Shown in pieces: positions 6,048 to 14,111 of a stretch of DNA of 38,564 bases. A program made the translations under genes and the position numbers. Position 1 is the first letter of the stretch. The number at the start of each line of letters is the position of its first letter. The notes beneath the pieces were generated by a model that searched no databases, had not been told where the DNA came from, and saw only the letters and a list, made by a program, of their open reading frames with translations. Source of the DNA: CAYPJE01 sp964410945 (lineage in GTDB: Bacteria; Fidelibacterota; Marinisomatia; Marinisomatales; TCS56); NCBI GenBank assembly GCA_964410945.1, contig CAYPJE010000030.1:1-38564 (forward strand), in the 5' to 3' direction.

Positions 6048-8984
6048 ATGAAGAGTATCCATGTCTACCCTGTAATTCTGGTAGCAGTAATCATATTGGG
6101 CGGTTGTTCTATAATGGACTTCCAGGATGCTAAACTGCCATCCTGGTCGGTCCAGCTGGAGGTTCCGCTGACTGAACAGGTGGTCGAGCTTGAATCCCTG
6201 TTGGATGATTCGCTGATCAGTACAATCCCCGTCGATGGTAATGGTGATTCAATCTTTGTTTTTCAAGATGTTTTTCCCATCGACACTGTTGAAGTCGGAG
6301 ATCAGCTGAATATTGACGATATTAATAAATCGTTTTCCCAATCGGTTGATAACGTAACAATCGATGACAATGAAATCTCTCAGGGGATTGGCTTCGATGA
6401 GGTTGGGGTTGATCCAATCAACAAGGAAATCAATTCCCAGATCGGTCTGATCGAACTGGCCAATATCGAACCCACAGCGACCGATCCGTTTCAACTTGAC
6501 CAGATCTATCCCGATATTGCCGGTCAACCGGATGGCCCGGTGGACAGCATTCCCGGTTTTACTCTTAATCCGGTGGTTAATCCATTTACGTTCGATGATT
6601 TTGAGCAGGCCGTCTTTGCCGGTGGTACTTTGGAGATAGAAATCGTCAACGATATGGTTATTACACTTGGTATACCAATCGAGATTCAGCTTCAACAACA
6701 GTCTGGTGTAGACACAGTCGATATTCCCGGTGCTCTGGCTTCGTTCAATAGCCCAATAGTCACTGGTGATTCGGCCACTGCATCAATTGATTTAACCGGC
6801 ATGACCCTGCCGGGTAATATCTTTGTAAAAGTATCTGGGGATTCCCGTGGTTCTGAACAGCAGCCGGTCGATGTGAATGCCACTACCAAGGCTTCCAGTT
6901 TTGTAATCAAAATCAGTGCCCGCGATTTACAGGTAAATTCGGCAACAGCTGTAGTACCAGCCCAGACTATCGATGAAATCGGATTCATTATCCTGGCCGA
7001 AGACTCCAATAAAGTTCAACGGGCTGAAATCGCCAGTGGCACCCTGCAGATTACCGTGGACAATGGCCTGGCTGTGGACGGCGATCTGGTGATCACAATA
7101 GCCTCGTTGGAGGATCCGTTGGGAACAGCATTCAGCGAAACAGTACCTTTGGTATCCAATAGCACTACCAATCCTTCCTGGTCAATCGATGGTTACGCCC
7201 TGGTTATGGATGTTAATGACCAGCAGGTTGAATACAGTTACCAGGTTATTACCGAAGACAGCAGTCCCGGCATGGCAACTTTGAATGAGACCGATGCCGT
7301 CACGGTGAATATTGACATGTTTGGCGCCCAGTCCGGAGAACAACTGGTGTTTTCCCAGTTTGAAGGCATTATAACGCCCCAGGAGGAATCGATTACCGGT
7401 ACCATGGATATGGATTCCGAATCAGAAATCCTGGAAGCCCGGTTGTCCGCCGGAGCGCTTTCGATTGATATAGCTAATAATTTTAATTTAACCGTAGCCG
7501 GTGCACCGGAAATAACTATCGTTCTGGAAGAATTATTCAATACCAGCGGCGATACCCTGGTTATTGGTCCACAGACCTTGAATCCCGGTTTGAATAACAT
7601 ACCGGTTGATTTATCGGACCATGTTCTGAAAATGGAACGAAATTCACAGAGCCTGAATTACCGGGCTCTGGTGACGACCGAATATGGTGCAGTGAGCAGC
7701 TACGCCCTGGAAGATTCAATTCTGGTTGATATAGGCATCAACGGATTGACCTTTGAGCAGATCACCGGTTACTTCACCCAGGATGCCATGGTCGATTCAA
7801 ATACTATAGCTCTGGATGCGGCCACCAAAGTTCAGCAGGCTGAAATCAATGCCGGCCAGCTGATGCTGACAATGGTTAACCACATTGGGGTGGAAGCCGA
7901 TATTAATTTCATCATTGAGGAATTTTACCGCAGTGGCGCATCCCTTGATACGAATCTGGCCTTGAGCGCTGTAACAGCTCCGCAGTCTCATATAATTCCG
8001 CTGTCCGGCTACACTTTGGAGTTGCCGTTGACTGAACAGAACATTAATTATGTGTCACGGATATCCATTCCCAGCACAACTGAAATGACCCTGTCGTTTA
8101 ACGATTCGATTGCCATAGCGGTTGACATCACCAGTCTGGCTTTCCAGTCAGTGACCGGTATTATCGATCCGGTGACGGTTGATATCGATACGATCAACCA
8201 GGAAATAACCGCCTTACCGGAAGAATTTGACGGAATCGATTTTGCCGATGTGAGTATGATTATGGATTTCGAGACCAATATCGGTGTTCCTGTCTTCCTG
8301 GATTTGAATATTACCGCCAGTAATTCCGATGGTGAACAGGTAACCTCCGGTATTGCCGGTTGGAATATCACCGACAGCAGTGCGGTCCGCATACCAAATG
8401 CTGCTGACCTGATCAATGTCAAACCGGAAAGCATTGTAGCCGCCGGTCAGGCAACTGTTGGTGGCGGTGTCACACCAGGCACGGTAGCTTCTGATCAATA
8501 TATCCAGGGTGAATTCGTGATCGATGCCCCATTGGAGCTGATTCTCACCGATGACGCCCAGTTGGAAATGGATCCGGATTCTGTGGATACTGAAAGTTTT
8601 CCTCAGGAACTTGAGAAATTGGTCCTGTATGCTAAATATGACAGCGAATTTGATTTCGGAACCATGATCGAGGTTCTGGCAGCCCCGGATACCAATCATT
8701 TCAAACCTGGTTCACCGACTGCTCCCACAACCTTGTTTGTCCTGGAGGTACTCCCGAACGTGACCGCTGGTTATGATTCGGTTCTGCTGGATGAAGATGA
8801 GTTGGAACTGTTTGATGAGGATAAGGATTTATATGTCAAAACTATTGTCGATCTGGTAGGTGAGCAGGATAATATGGGGAATGATATTCCGGCCCGTTTC
8901 CTGTCTACGGATACGCTGAAATTACTCTTATATGGATCGGTCCAGTATCTGGTTGATCCGGAAGATGAAGGGGAGGAGGAATAA
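6048..8984 (+). CDS. Large repeat-bearing lipoprotein
   Basis: A 978-residue exported lipoprotein. The N-terminus has a short basic start, a hydrophobic core and a lipobox LGGC with the lipidated Cys at residue 20. The mature part is acidic and rich in D, I, T and V, as in secreted beta-sandwich proteins. About five homologous units of roughly 135 residues follow each other; their matching strands begin near residues 188, 323, 461, 595 and 733 (for example AEIASGTLQITVDN, ARLSAGALSIDIANN, AEINAGQLMLTMVNH). The C-terminus (about 850-970) is a different domain ending in a run of acidic residues. The ATG follows TAGGAAT. It ends one base before the next gene, an outer-membrane barrel protein, so the two are probably cotranscribed and may form a surface complex. 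I do not recognise the family. Confidence 0.85.
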   Translation: MKSIHVYPVILVAVIILGGCSIMDFQDAKLPSWSVQLEVPLTEQVVELESLLDDSLISTIPVDGNGDSIFVFQDVFPIDTVEVGDQLNIDDINKSFSQSVDNVTIDDNEISQGIGFDEVGVDPINKEINSQIGLIELANIEPTATDPFQLDQIYPDIAGQPDGPVDSIPGFTLNPVVNPFTFDDFEQAVFAGGTLEIEIVNDMVITLGIPIEIQLQQQSGVDTVDIPGALASFNSPIVTGDSATASIDLTGMTLPGNIFVKVSGDSRGSEQQPVDVNATTKASSFVIKISARDLQVNSATAVVPAQTIDEIGFIILAEDSNKVQRAEIASGTLQITVDNGLAVDGDLVITIASLEDPLGTAFSETVPLVSNSTTNPSWSIDGYALVMDVNDQQVEYSYQVITEDSSPGMATLNETDAVTVNIDMFGAQSGEQLVFSQFEGIITPQEESITGTMDMDSESEILEARLSAGALSIDIANNFNLTVAGAPEITIVLEELFNTSGDTLVIGPQTLNPGLNNIPVDLSDHVLKMERNSQSLNYRALVTTEYGAVSSYALEDSILVDIGINGLTFEQITGYFTQDAMVDSNTIALDAATKVQQAEINAGQLMLTMVNHIGVEADINFIIEEFYRSGASLDTNLALSAVTAPQSHIIPLSGYTLELPLTEQNINYVSRISIPSTTEMTLSFNDSIAIAVDITSLAFQSVTGIIDPVTVDIDTINQEITALPEEFDGIDFADVSMIMDFETNIGVPVFLDLNITASNSDGEQVTSGIAGWNITDSSAVRIPNAADLINVKPESIVAAGQATVGGGVTPGTVASDQYIQGEFVIDAPLELILTDDAQLEMDPDSVDTESFPQELEKLVLYAKYDSEFDFGTMIEVLAAPDTNHFKPGSPTAPTTLFVLEVLPNVTAGYDSVLLDEDELELFDEDKDLYVKTIVDLVGEQDNMGNDIPARFLSTDTLKLLLYGSVQYLVDPEDEGEEE
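6609..8650 (+). repeat. Five tandem ~135-residue protein repeats within the lipoprotein gene
   Basis: Diverged copies start near 6609, 7014, 7428, 7830 and 8244, a period of about 405 bases. Each copy shows the pattern A-x-SG-x-L-x-I then a hydrophobic strand, a later Y-x-L/M-x-x strand, a Y-x-S/Y-R/Q-V strand and a closing V-x-V/I-D-I ... G stretch. The similarity is visible in protein but weak in DNA, so the duplications are old. The first and last copies are the most diverged. Confidence 0.6.
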
Positions 8985-8985
8985 G

Positions 8986-10293
8986 ATGCGTAGATTCACA
9001 CTTATCACGACCCTGTCAATTATTTTTATTTCATCAGCCTTTTCACAGGTTAATGTTAATCCCCGCTCGGTAGCAACGGCCGGATCATTTGCAACACAGG
9101 CCCGCGGTGATGAGGTTTTTGGTTGGAATCCGGCCAACCTGGGTCTGGAAGATAACCCCGGTTTTGGGATGTCGTTTGGTTTATTGCCTTTCATTCCGTA
9201 TCCGACCTTACAGATGAATAACGATCTGGTTACCGTCAACTGGTTCCGGGACTGGTTTACCAAGGGTAATTACCTGGATGCCGGTGATAAAGCCGATCTG
9301 TTGAACACATTCCCGACTGATGGAGTCCAAATCAGTCCATTGGTCAGTGCCAAACTGATTGGAATGAGTTTCGGTTCCTTTGCCTGGTCGATCACTCCCG
9401 AAGTGCAGACCCATGTGGTTCTGCCCAAAGGTTTATTTGAATTTGTCCTGGAAGGGAACGAATTCGGGAAACCGGTGAGCCTGAGAGATCTGGCGGTTGA
9501 TGTGCAAGCAATAGTACCGGTCTCATTTGCCTACGGCCGGCAGATTACTATTCCTGGTCTGGCACAGTTTGTCCAGGCTACCTATGTTGGAATGGCAGCC
9601 AAATTCCTGATCGGTGCCGCCAATATGACCACAGAAGAATTCAATATGGAACTCACCACCTTTGAAGACCGGATTTTTGCCGAAGGCGAAGTGACCGGAA
9701 AATATGCCTTTGGCGGGTTTGGTACGGCCTTCGATATTGGTGCCGTGGTAGATATTACCGGTAAAATGCGGGCCAATGTGGCTTTGAATAACGCTATCGG
9801 ATTCATCAACTGGTCGGACGCAGCCGCTGAGGAATTCCAGGTAAGCTTCAATGGCGAGGTTCTTTCATCTGAATTTGAAGACCTGGGTGATTACACCGAT
9901 GAACAGATGGATTCGGTCTTCAATGTAATTGATACGACCTTTGCCACCGAGCCCTTCGGATCAAACTATCCGCCTTATTTGCTCTTTGGTTTTGAATACC
10001 GTGATATTATTCCGGCCTTGGACGTATATGTCAATTATCGCCAGGATTTGAGCGATGACTATTATTTTGACTATACTCCACGGCTGTCTGCCGGTATTCA
10101 ATACGCTCCCCTGAAGTGGTTGCCATTACGCAGCGGAATAGCCCTGGGTGGATATGAAGCCTTTCAGTGGGGAATCGGGTTAGGATTGAACTTCAGTCAT
10201 TATGCCCTGGATATCGGTTTTTCCCAGAACGGTGGATTGTTCAATTCCGCCAGTGGATTCTCGATTTCCATTGGACAACGCCTGTATTTCTAG
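8986..10293 (+). CDS. Outer-membrane beta-barrel protein (DUF5723/PorV-like look)
   Basis: A 435-residue protein starting at the ATG at 8986, right after GGGAGGAGGA. An earlier in-frame ATG at 8932 lies inside the lipoprotein gene and would add 18 residues before the signal peptide. The signal peptide is MRRFTLITTLSIIFISSAFSQ. The mature N-terminus (NPRSVATAGSF, then FGWNPANLG) is of the kind seen in PorV/FadL-like and DUF5723-type barrels of Bacteroidota and related phyla, where an N-terminal segment folds into the barrel mouth. The protein ends ISIGQRLYF, a C-terminal aromatic barrel signature recognised by the BAM machinery. It lies one base downstream of the lipoprotein gene and is followed by a strong terminator, so the two form a likely bicistron. 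Function unknown; transport or surface display are possibilities. Confidence 0.8.
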   Translation: MRRFTLITTLSIIFISSAFSQVNVNPRSVATAGSFATQARGDEVFGWNPANLGLEDNPGFGMSFGLLPFIPYPTLQMNNDLVTVNWFRDWFTKGNYLDAGDKADLLNTFPTDGVQISPLVSAKLIGMSFGSFAWSITPEVQTHVVLPKGLFEFVLEGNEFGKPVSLRDLAVDVQAIVPVSFAYGRQITIPGLAQFVQATYVGMAAKFLIGAANMTTEEFNMELTTFEDRIFAEGEVTGKYAFGGFGTAFDIGAVVDITGKMRANVALNNAIGFINWSDAAAEEFQVSFNGEVLSSEFEDLGDYTDEQMDSVFNVIDTTFATEPFGSNYPPYLLFGFEYRDIIPALDVYVNYRQDLSDDYYFDYTPRLSAGIQYAPLKWLPLRSGIALGGYEAFQWGIGLGLNFSHYALDIGFSQNGGLFNSASGFSISIGQRLYF

Positions 10294-10313
10294 AACCAGG
10301 CATCAAGTTAATG

Positions 10314-10344
10314 AAACGGCTATCATTTGATAGCCGTTTTTTTA
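10314..10344 (+). terminator. Rho-independent terminator
   Basis: A 12-base-pair perfect stem (10314-10325 with 10328-10339; core CGGCTATCA / TGATAGCCG), a tiny loop and a T-run through 10343. It lies 20 bases after the barrel gene stop and ends the lipoprotein/barrel unit. It is the clearest terminator in the window. Confidence 0.92.
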
Positions 10345-10570
10345 TTAATACACCTGAGCGCTTATCCCTTGCCACTGAGAAGCGGGAAAGGATAAATTCC
10401 ACCTCAATTTTTACTGGTCTGGTTTGGCCGGTGTAATCAGTGCGATAGACTGGTTTTGATAATGTCAAAACCGGTGATAAGGAGTCTGAGTTCGTTAGTT
10501 TTGTTAAAACGGTATTTCAACAATTCAGCCATCTGGTAATAAACTATCCTGACTGGGTTCGGGTGCGACG
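10345..10570. other. Non-coding interval between the barrel unit and the HNH operon
   Basis: 226 bases with no credible gene and no tRNA. It holds an imperfect inverted repeat of 9-base arms (TTATCCCTT ... AAAGGATAA) near 10362-10396 and a better one at 10452-10472. The promoter of the HNH-trpS-scpAB-rluB run should be here. Confidence 0.6.
10452..10472. promoter_or_regulatory. Perfect 8-base inverted repeat, possible operator or RNA hairpin
   Basis: GGTTTTGA, five bases TAATG, TCAAAACC. The arms extend by a further three bases with one G-U-type pair. A GATAAT hexamer (10458-10463) lies across its centre and could be a -10 box. No T-run follows, so it is not a terminator. A repressor site over the promoter is an inference. 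Confidence 0.4.
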
Positions 10571-11125
10571 ATGAATTCTATCATACCACCCAATGGCAAT
10601 CCTCTAAATCGTGTTGTTTTAATTTTAAATACCAACTACGCTCCATTGGATATCTGTAATACCAGGCGGGCTGTATGCCTTTGGTATTTACAGAAGGTTG
10701 ATGTGGTTGAATCGTATGCCGAATGGATTCATTCTCCCAGTTTCAAGATCCAGGCCCCCAGTGTGATTAAATTGCGGGATTATGTTCGTTTCCGGAGTCT
10801 GGATGTGGTGCTGACCAGAAAAAATTTATTGATCCGGGATAAGTATAACTGCCAGTATTGTGGGACACATACCGGCCCGATGACGATTGATCATGTGACC
10901 CCCCGGGAACGTGGCGGGCGTGACAGTTGGGACAATCTGGTGGTGGCCTGTATCCGCTGCAATCTGAATAAGGGCAATCGAACACCGGATGAAGCTGGAA
11001 TGAAACTGAGGGCCCGTCCTCGAAAACCGAATCGAATTCATCATTTTCAAAACTATGTACGCGAACCTCAGATTTCCTGGCGCCCATACCTGTTTATGGA
11101 AACGGCCGGGCAGTATTTAGATTAA
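10571..11125 (+). CDS. HNH endonuclease-domain protein
   Basis: A 184-residue protein. The C-terminal half is an HNH (zinc-bearing His-Me finger) module: C94xxC97, the catalytic pair D107-H108 in MTIDHVTP, N122 in WDNLV, and C127xxC130 followed by NKGNRTP. The N-terminal part (VLILNTNYAPLDICNTRRAV) is the conserved lead of a widespread family of chromosomal HNH proteins of unknown physiological role. These are not restriction enzymes, as no methylase is near. An in-frame stop at 10550-10552 lies just upstream, so ATG 10571 is the natural start, though the ribosome site is poor. It is 21 bases ahead of trpS and probably heads that operon. Confidence 0.88.
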   Translation: MNSIIPPNGNPLNRVVLILNTNYAPLDICNTRRAVCLWYLQKVDVVESYAEWIHSPSFKIQAPSVIKLRDYVRFRSLDVVLTRKNLLIRDKYNCQYCGTHTGPMTIDHVTPRERGGRDSWDNLVVACIRCNLNKGNRTPDEAGMKLRARPRKPNRIHHFQNYVREPQISWRPYLFMETAGQYLD

Positions 11126-11146
11126 GTTGGAGAAGCAGGGATAATA

Positions 11147-12112
11147 ATGAAACGTGTGTTAAGTGGCATTCAGCCTTCCGGACAGTTGCATCTCGGTAAT
11201 TATTTTGGAATGATGTCCCGAATGATCAGGTACCAGGAATCCAATGATCTGTTTGCGTTTATCGCTAATTATCATGCCCTCACTACTATTCAGGACCGGC
11301 AACTTGTGGAACAATATACATTCGAGGCAGTATCGGATTTTCTCGCCTTGGGATTGGATCCGCAGAAAACAACATTCTGGATTCAATCTGATGTTCCGCA
11401 GGTATTTGAATTGACCTGGCTTCTGTCCAATGTAACTGCCGTAGGCCTGATGGAACGATCAACTTCCTACAAGGATAAGATTGCCAAGGGAATCGCCCCC
11501 AATATGGGCCTTTTTTCCTATCCTGTCCTGATGGCGGCCGACATCCTGTTATTCGGCAGCGATGTCGTTCCGGTGGGAAAAGACCAGAAACAGCACCTGG
11601 AGATTGCCCGCGATATTGCCATTCGGTTTAATAATATATTTGGTGACGTATTTGTCGTCCCTGAGCCGGATATCAGCAAGCAGGTCATGCAGGTTCCTGG
11701 TATCGACGGCCAGAAAATGAGTAAATCCTACCGGAATACCATTCCGTTGTTTGCCGACGAAAAAATAATTCGCAAGCAAGTCATGTCGATCGTCACCGAT
11801 TCAACACCGATTGAGGAACCGAAAAGCATCGCTACCCCGCTGTATGAAATATTCAGCCTGTTTTTATCTAAATCGGAACAGCGGGAACTGGCAGAACGTT
11901 TCAAGACACCCGGCCTGCGTTATGGCGATGTGAAAAAAGAATTATTTGAACAGATTATGAATCGTTTTGAGCCGTTCCGTGAAAGACGGAAATACCTGGA
12001 TTCACATCCGGAGTATATCCGGGATGTTCTAAAGGAAGGAGCCATCAAAGCCAGTGTGGTGGCCGATCGCTACCTTACTCGTGCCCGGACAGCCGTTGGT
12101 GTAAATTACTGA
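11147..12112 (+). CDS. trpS: Tryptophanyl-tRNA synthetase
   Basis: A 321-residue class Ic aminoacyl-tRNA synthetase that charges tRNA-Trp in the cytosol. The HIGH-type signature is PSGQLHLGNYFG (about residues 10-21) and the KMSKS loop is GQKMSKSY. The length is that of a normal bacterial TrpRS with nothing missing. The ATG follows GGAGAAGCAGGG. The gene lies 21 bases after the HNH gene and 7 bases before scpA. That trpS-scpA-scpB-rluB order is common in bacterial chromosomes, which supports all four calls. Confidence 0.97.
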   Translation: MKRVLSGIQPSGQLHLGNYFGMMSRMIRYQESNDLFAFIANYHALTTIQDRQLVEQYTFEAVSDFLALGLDPQKTTFWIQSDVPQVFELTWLLSNVTAVGLMERSTSYKDKIAKGIAPNMGLFSYPVLMAADILLFGSDVVPVGKDQKQHLEIARDIAIRFNNIFGDVFVVPEPDISKQVMQVPGIDGQKMSKSYRNTIPLFADEKIIRKQVMSIVTDSTPIEEPKSIATPLYEIFSLFLSKSEQRELAERFKTPGLRYGDVKKELFEQIMNRFEPFRERRKYLDSHPEYIRDVLKEGAIKASVVADRYLTRARTAVGVNY

Positions 12113-12119
12113 TCATTTT

Positions 12120-12839
12120 ATGTATCGCGTCCAGTTAGAGAATTTTCAGGGACCAATGGACCTGTTGTTGTATTTCATTCGCCGTGATGAAATTGATATC
12201 TATGATATACCGATTTCCGAAATCACCAGGGAGTTTCTGGATACCCTGGATCTAATGCGCAGCATGAACATATCAGTTGCTGGTGAATTCATCAATATGG
12301 CTGCTACGCTGATGCAGATTAAATCGCGAATGATGCTGCCACGCCAGCAGCTTAATGACGAAGGCGAGATTGAAGATCCCCGCACCAATCTGGTGCGCCA
12401 GTTACTGGAGTACCAGCAGTTCAAGGAAATGGCCGGGAACTTCCGGGAACTTGAACAGGAACGCTCCCGGTATTTTCCCCGCCAGACTGAGATGCGTATA
12501 CCTGCCGTGGATGAGGATCCCGGCGTCTACCTGCGGGAAGTCAGTCTGTTTGATATTGCCAAGTATTTCAAGGCTGCCATGGATGCCAAACCGGTTATCA
12601 GCAGCTATGACCTGGCGCGTGAACCGGTCCATCTGGACAATCAGAAGATATTGATTTTGAAATCATTTGATGGTGAGGGACGACTGAGTTTTGATACATT
12701 GATCAGTAACCTGCATACCAAACTTGAAGTTGTCGTCACGTTCATGGCGATTCTTGATCTGGTCCGGCTGGAACAGGTTAAAATTTATCAGAATAAAATA
12801 TTTGGTGACTTGGAATTAAGGTTGATAACTGAAGCTTAG
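12120..12839 (+). CDS. scpA: Segregation and condensation protein A (kleisin)
   Basis: A 239-residue kleisin of the Smc-ScpAB condensin. The N-terminal family signature FQGPMDLLLYFIRRDEIDIY with IPISEIT lies in residues 9-37. It is followed by the helical MNISVAGEFINMAATLMQIKS stretch (shown in part), which contacts the Smc neck. The C-terminal winged helix (about residues 180-239, LEVVVTFMAILDLVRL) binds the Smc head. ScpA bridges the two Smc heads and recruits two ScpB. It starts 7 bases after trpS and ends 2 bases before scpB. No smc gene is in the window. Confidence 0.96.
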   Translation: MYRVQLENFQGPMDLLLYFIRRDEIDIYDIPISEITREFLDTLDLMRSMNISVAGEFINMAATLMQIKSRMMLPRQQLNDEGEIEDPRTNLVRQLLEYQQFKEMAGNFRELEQERSRYFPRQTEMRIPAVDEDPGVYLREVSLFDIAKYFKAAMDAKPVISSYDLAREPVHLDNQKILILKSFDGEGRLSFDTLISNLHTKLEVVVTFMAILDLVRLEQVKIYQNKIFGDLELRLITEA

Positions 12840-12841
12840 CT

Positions 12842-13405
12842 ATGACAGACAACGAAATCGAATATATCATTGAAACATTGCTTTTTGCCACACCGGAACC
12901 ATTGAACCAGGCCAGGTTGAATCTGGTCTTTGAGGACGATCCACCTGATCTGGGGGCGGCGGTAAGCGGTTTGCAGGAACGCTATGTCCGTGAAGGGCAT
13001 GGCTTCCTGATATCCCAGGTTGGCGGGGGTTATCAGCTGGTTACCCGTCCCGATTATGATATCTATGTTAAACGGTTACTCAATAAGACCGGTCGTCTGA
13101 TGTTATCACCGGCAGCGCTGGAGACGGTTGCTATCATCGCCTATAAACAGCCGATTAACCGATATGATATTGAAGCCATTCGTGGGGTGGACTGCAAAGG
13201 GGTGCTAAAAACGCTCCTGTCCAGGAAACTGGTGAAAGTTAAAGGGCGCGATGAGGGAACGGGCCGGCCATTACTTTATGCCACTACCGAAAAATTCCTG
13301 GAGTATTTTGGATTGAGCCGCTTGGCGGATATGCCCCGCCTGCAGGAAATTGAAGAACTGACATCTTCCGAAGAAGATCTGGACCAGGTCGATGCGTTTG
13401 AATAA
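12842..13405 (+). CDS. scpB: Segregation and condensation protein B
   Basis: A 187-residue tandem winged-helix protein that dimerises and holds the central part of ScpA. Family signatures are IEYIIETLLFATPEPL at the N-terminus, GGYQLVTRPDY, and LSPAALETVAIIAYKQPI with IRGVDC in the second winged helix. The acidic tail (SSEEDLDQVDAFE) is typical. The gene starts 2 bases after the scpA stop and overlaps rluB by 14 bases, so translation of the three is probably coupled. Confidence 0.96.
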   Translation: MTDNEIEYIIETLLFATPEPLNQARLNLVFEDDPPDLGAAVSGLQERYVREGHGFLISQVGGGYQLVTRPDYDIYVKRLLNKTGRLMLSPAALETVAIIAYKQPINRYDIEAIRGVDCKGVLKTLLSRKLVKVKGRDEGTGRPLLYATTEKFLEYFGLSRLADMPRLQEIEELTSSEEDLDQVDAFE

Positions 13406-14111
13406 ATACCTGGCGCAGAGCGGTGTCGCCTCAAGACGGAAAGCGGATGAATTAATTCGAGCCGCTACGACAACCGTAAACGGTAAGCTGATTATCGATC
13501 CGGCATATCAGGTTGCCGATGGCGATGAAGTATTTTTTGATGGACGTCGCCTGGAACTCAACCGGGAAACAAAGCTGCTGGTGCTGAATAAACCGGCTGG
13601 TATTATTACCAGCGCCCGGGATGAAAAAGGCCGCAAGACCGTATTGGACTTGATTCCTGGCAAAGAACGTCTCTTTCCTGTTGGGCGCCTTGATAAAGAC
13701 ACGACCGGCCTGCTGCTGCTTACCAATGATGGCGAACTGGCGAATCGTCTGGCACACCCGCGCTGGGGAATCGAGCGGATATATGAAGTCGTTGTTGATC
13801 GTCCGCTGGATACTGATGAGTGCCGGAAGATGGAGCGGGGGATTTATATCGGTGAGGATGAATTTGGCCGGGCCAAGGTTGTTGAGCAGTCGACGGATAA
13901 AACCCGGACCACGGTGATTTTGAGTCTGAAGCGTGGTAAGAAACGTGAAATCAGGCGTCTGTTCTATCGTTTGAACCGGAAAATATTTTCATTAAGAAGA
14001 ACAGAATTTGGACCACTTAAACTGGGAGACCTGCCTTTGGGGCGCTGGCGCCAATTGAATCCGAAGGAAATTAAACAGTTGAAAGGAAGTTTGAATGGAT
14101 ATCAAGGGTAA
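13392..14111 (+). CDS. rluB: 23S rRNA pseudouridine synthase, RluB/RsuA family
   Basis: A 239-residue enzyme that isomerises uridine to pseudouridine in rRNA. The N-terminal S4 RNA-binding domain (MRLNKYLAQSGVASRRKADELI) covers about 60 residues. The catalytic domain has LNKPAGIIT and the active-site motif GRLDKDTTGLLLLTNDG with the catalytic Asp. KRGKKREIRRLF is the RsuA/RluB/RluE/RluF group motif near the C-terminus. Its neighbours scpA and scpB favour RluB over RsuA. The start lies within the scpB 3' end, and its last 17 bases overlap the next gene. Confidence 0.94.
   Translation: MRLNKYLAQSGVASRRKADELIRAATTTVNGKLIIDPAYQVADGDEVFFDGRRLELNRETKLLVLNKPAGIITSARDEKGRKTVLDLIPGKERLFPVGRLDKDTTGLLLLTNDGELANRLAHPRWGIERIYEVVVDRPLDTDECRKMERGIYIGEDEFGRAKVVEQSTDKTRTTVILSLKRGKKREIRRLFYRLNRKIFSLRRTEFGPLKLGDLPLGRWRQLNPKEIKQLKGSLNGYQG

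Noticed and set aside
8932..8985. Longer start for the 435-residue barrel protein
   Set aside because: Overlaps the lipoprotein gene; ATG 8986 has a strong ribosome site and starts the signal peptide.
10345..10570. Possible tRNA or small RNA
   Set aside because: No cloverleaf and no proper T-loop could be drawn; only inverted repeats are present.
10571..11125. HNH protein as a restriction or homing endonuclease
   Set aside because: No methylase, intron or intein context; it heads a housekeeping operon and its N-terminus matches the widespread chromosomal HNH family.
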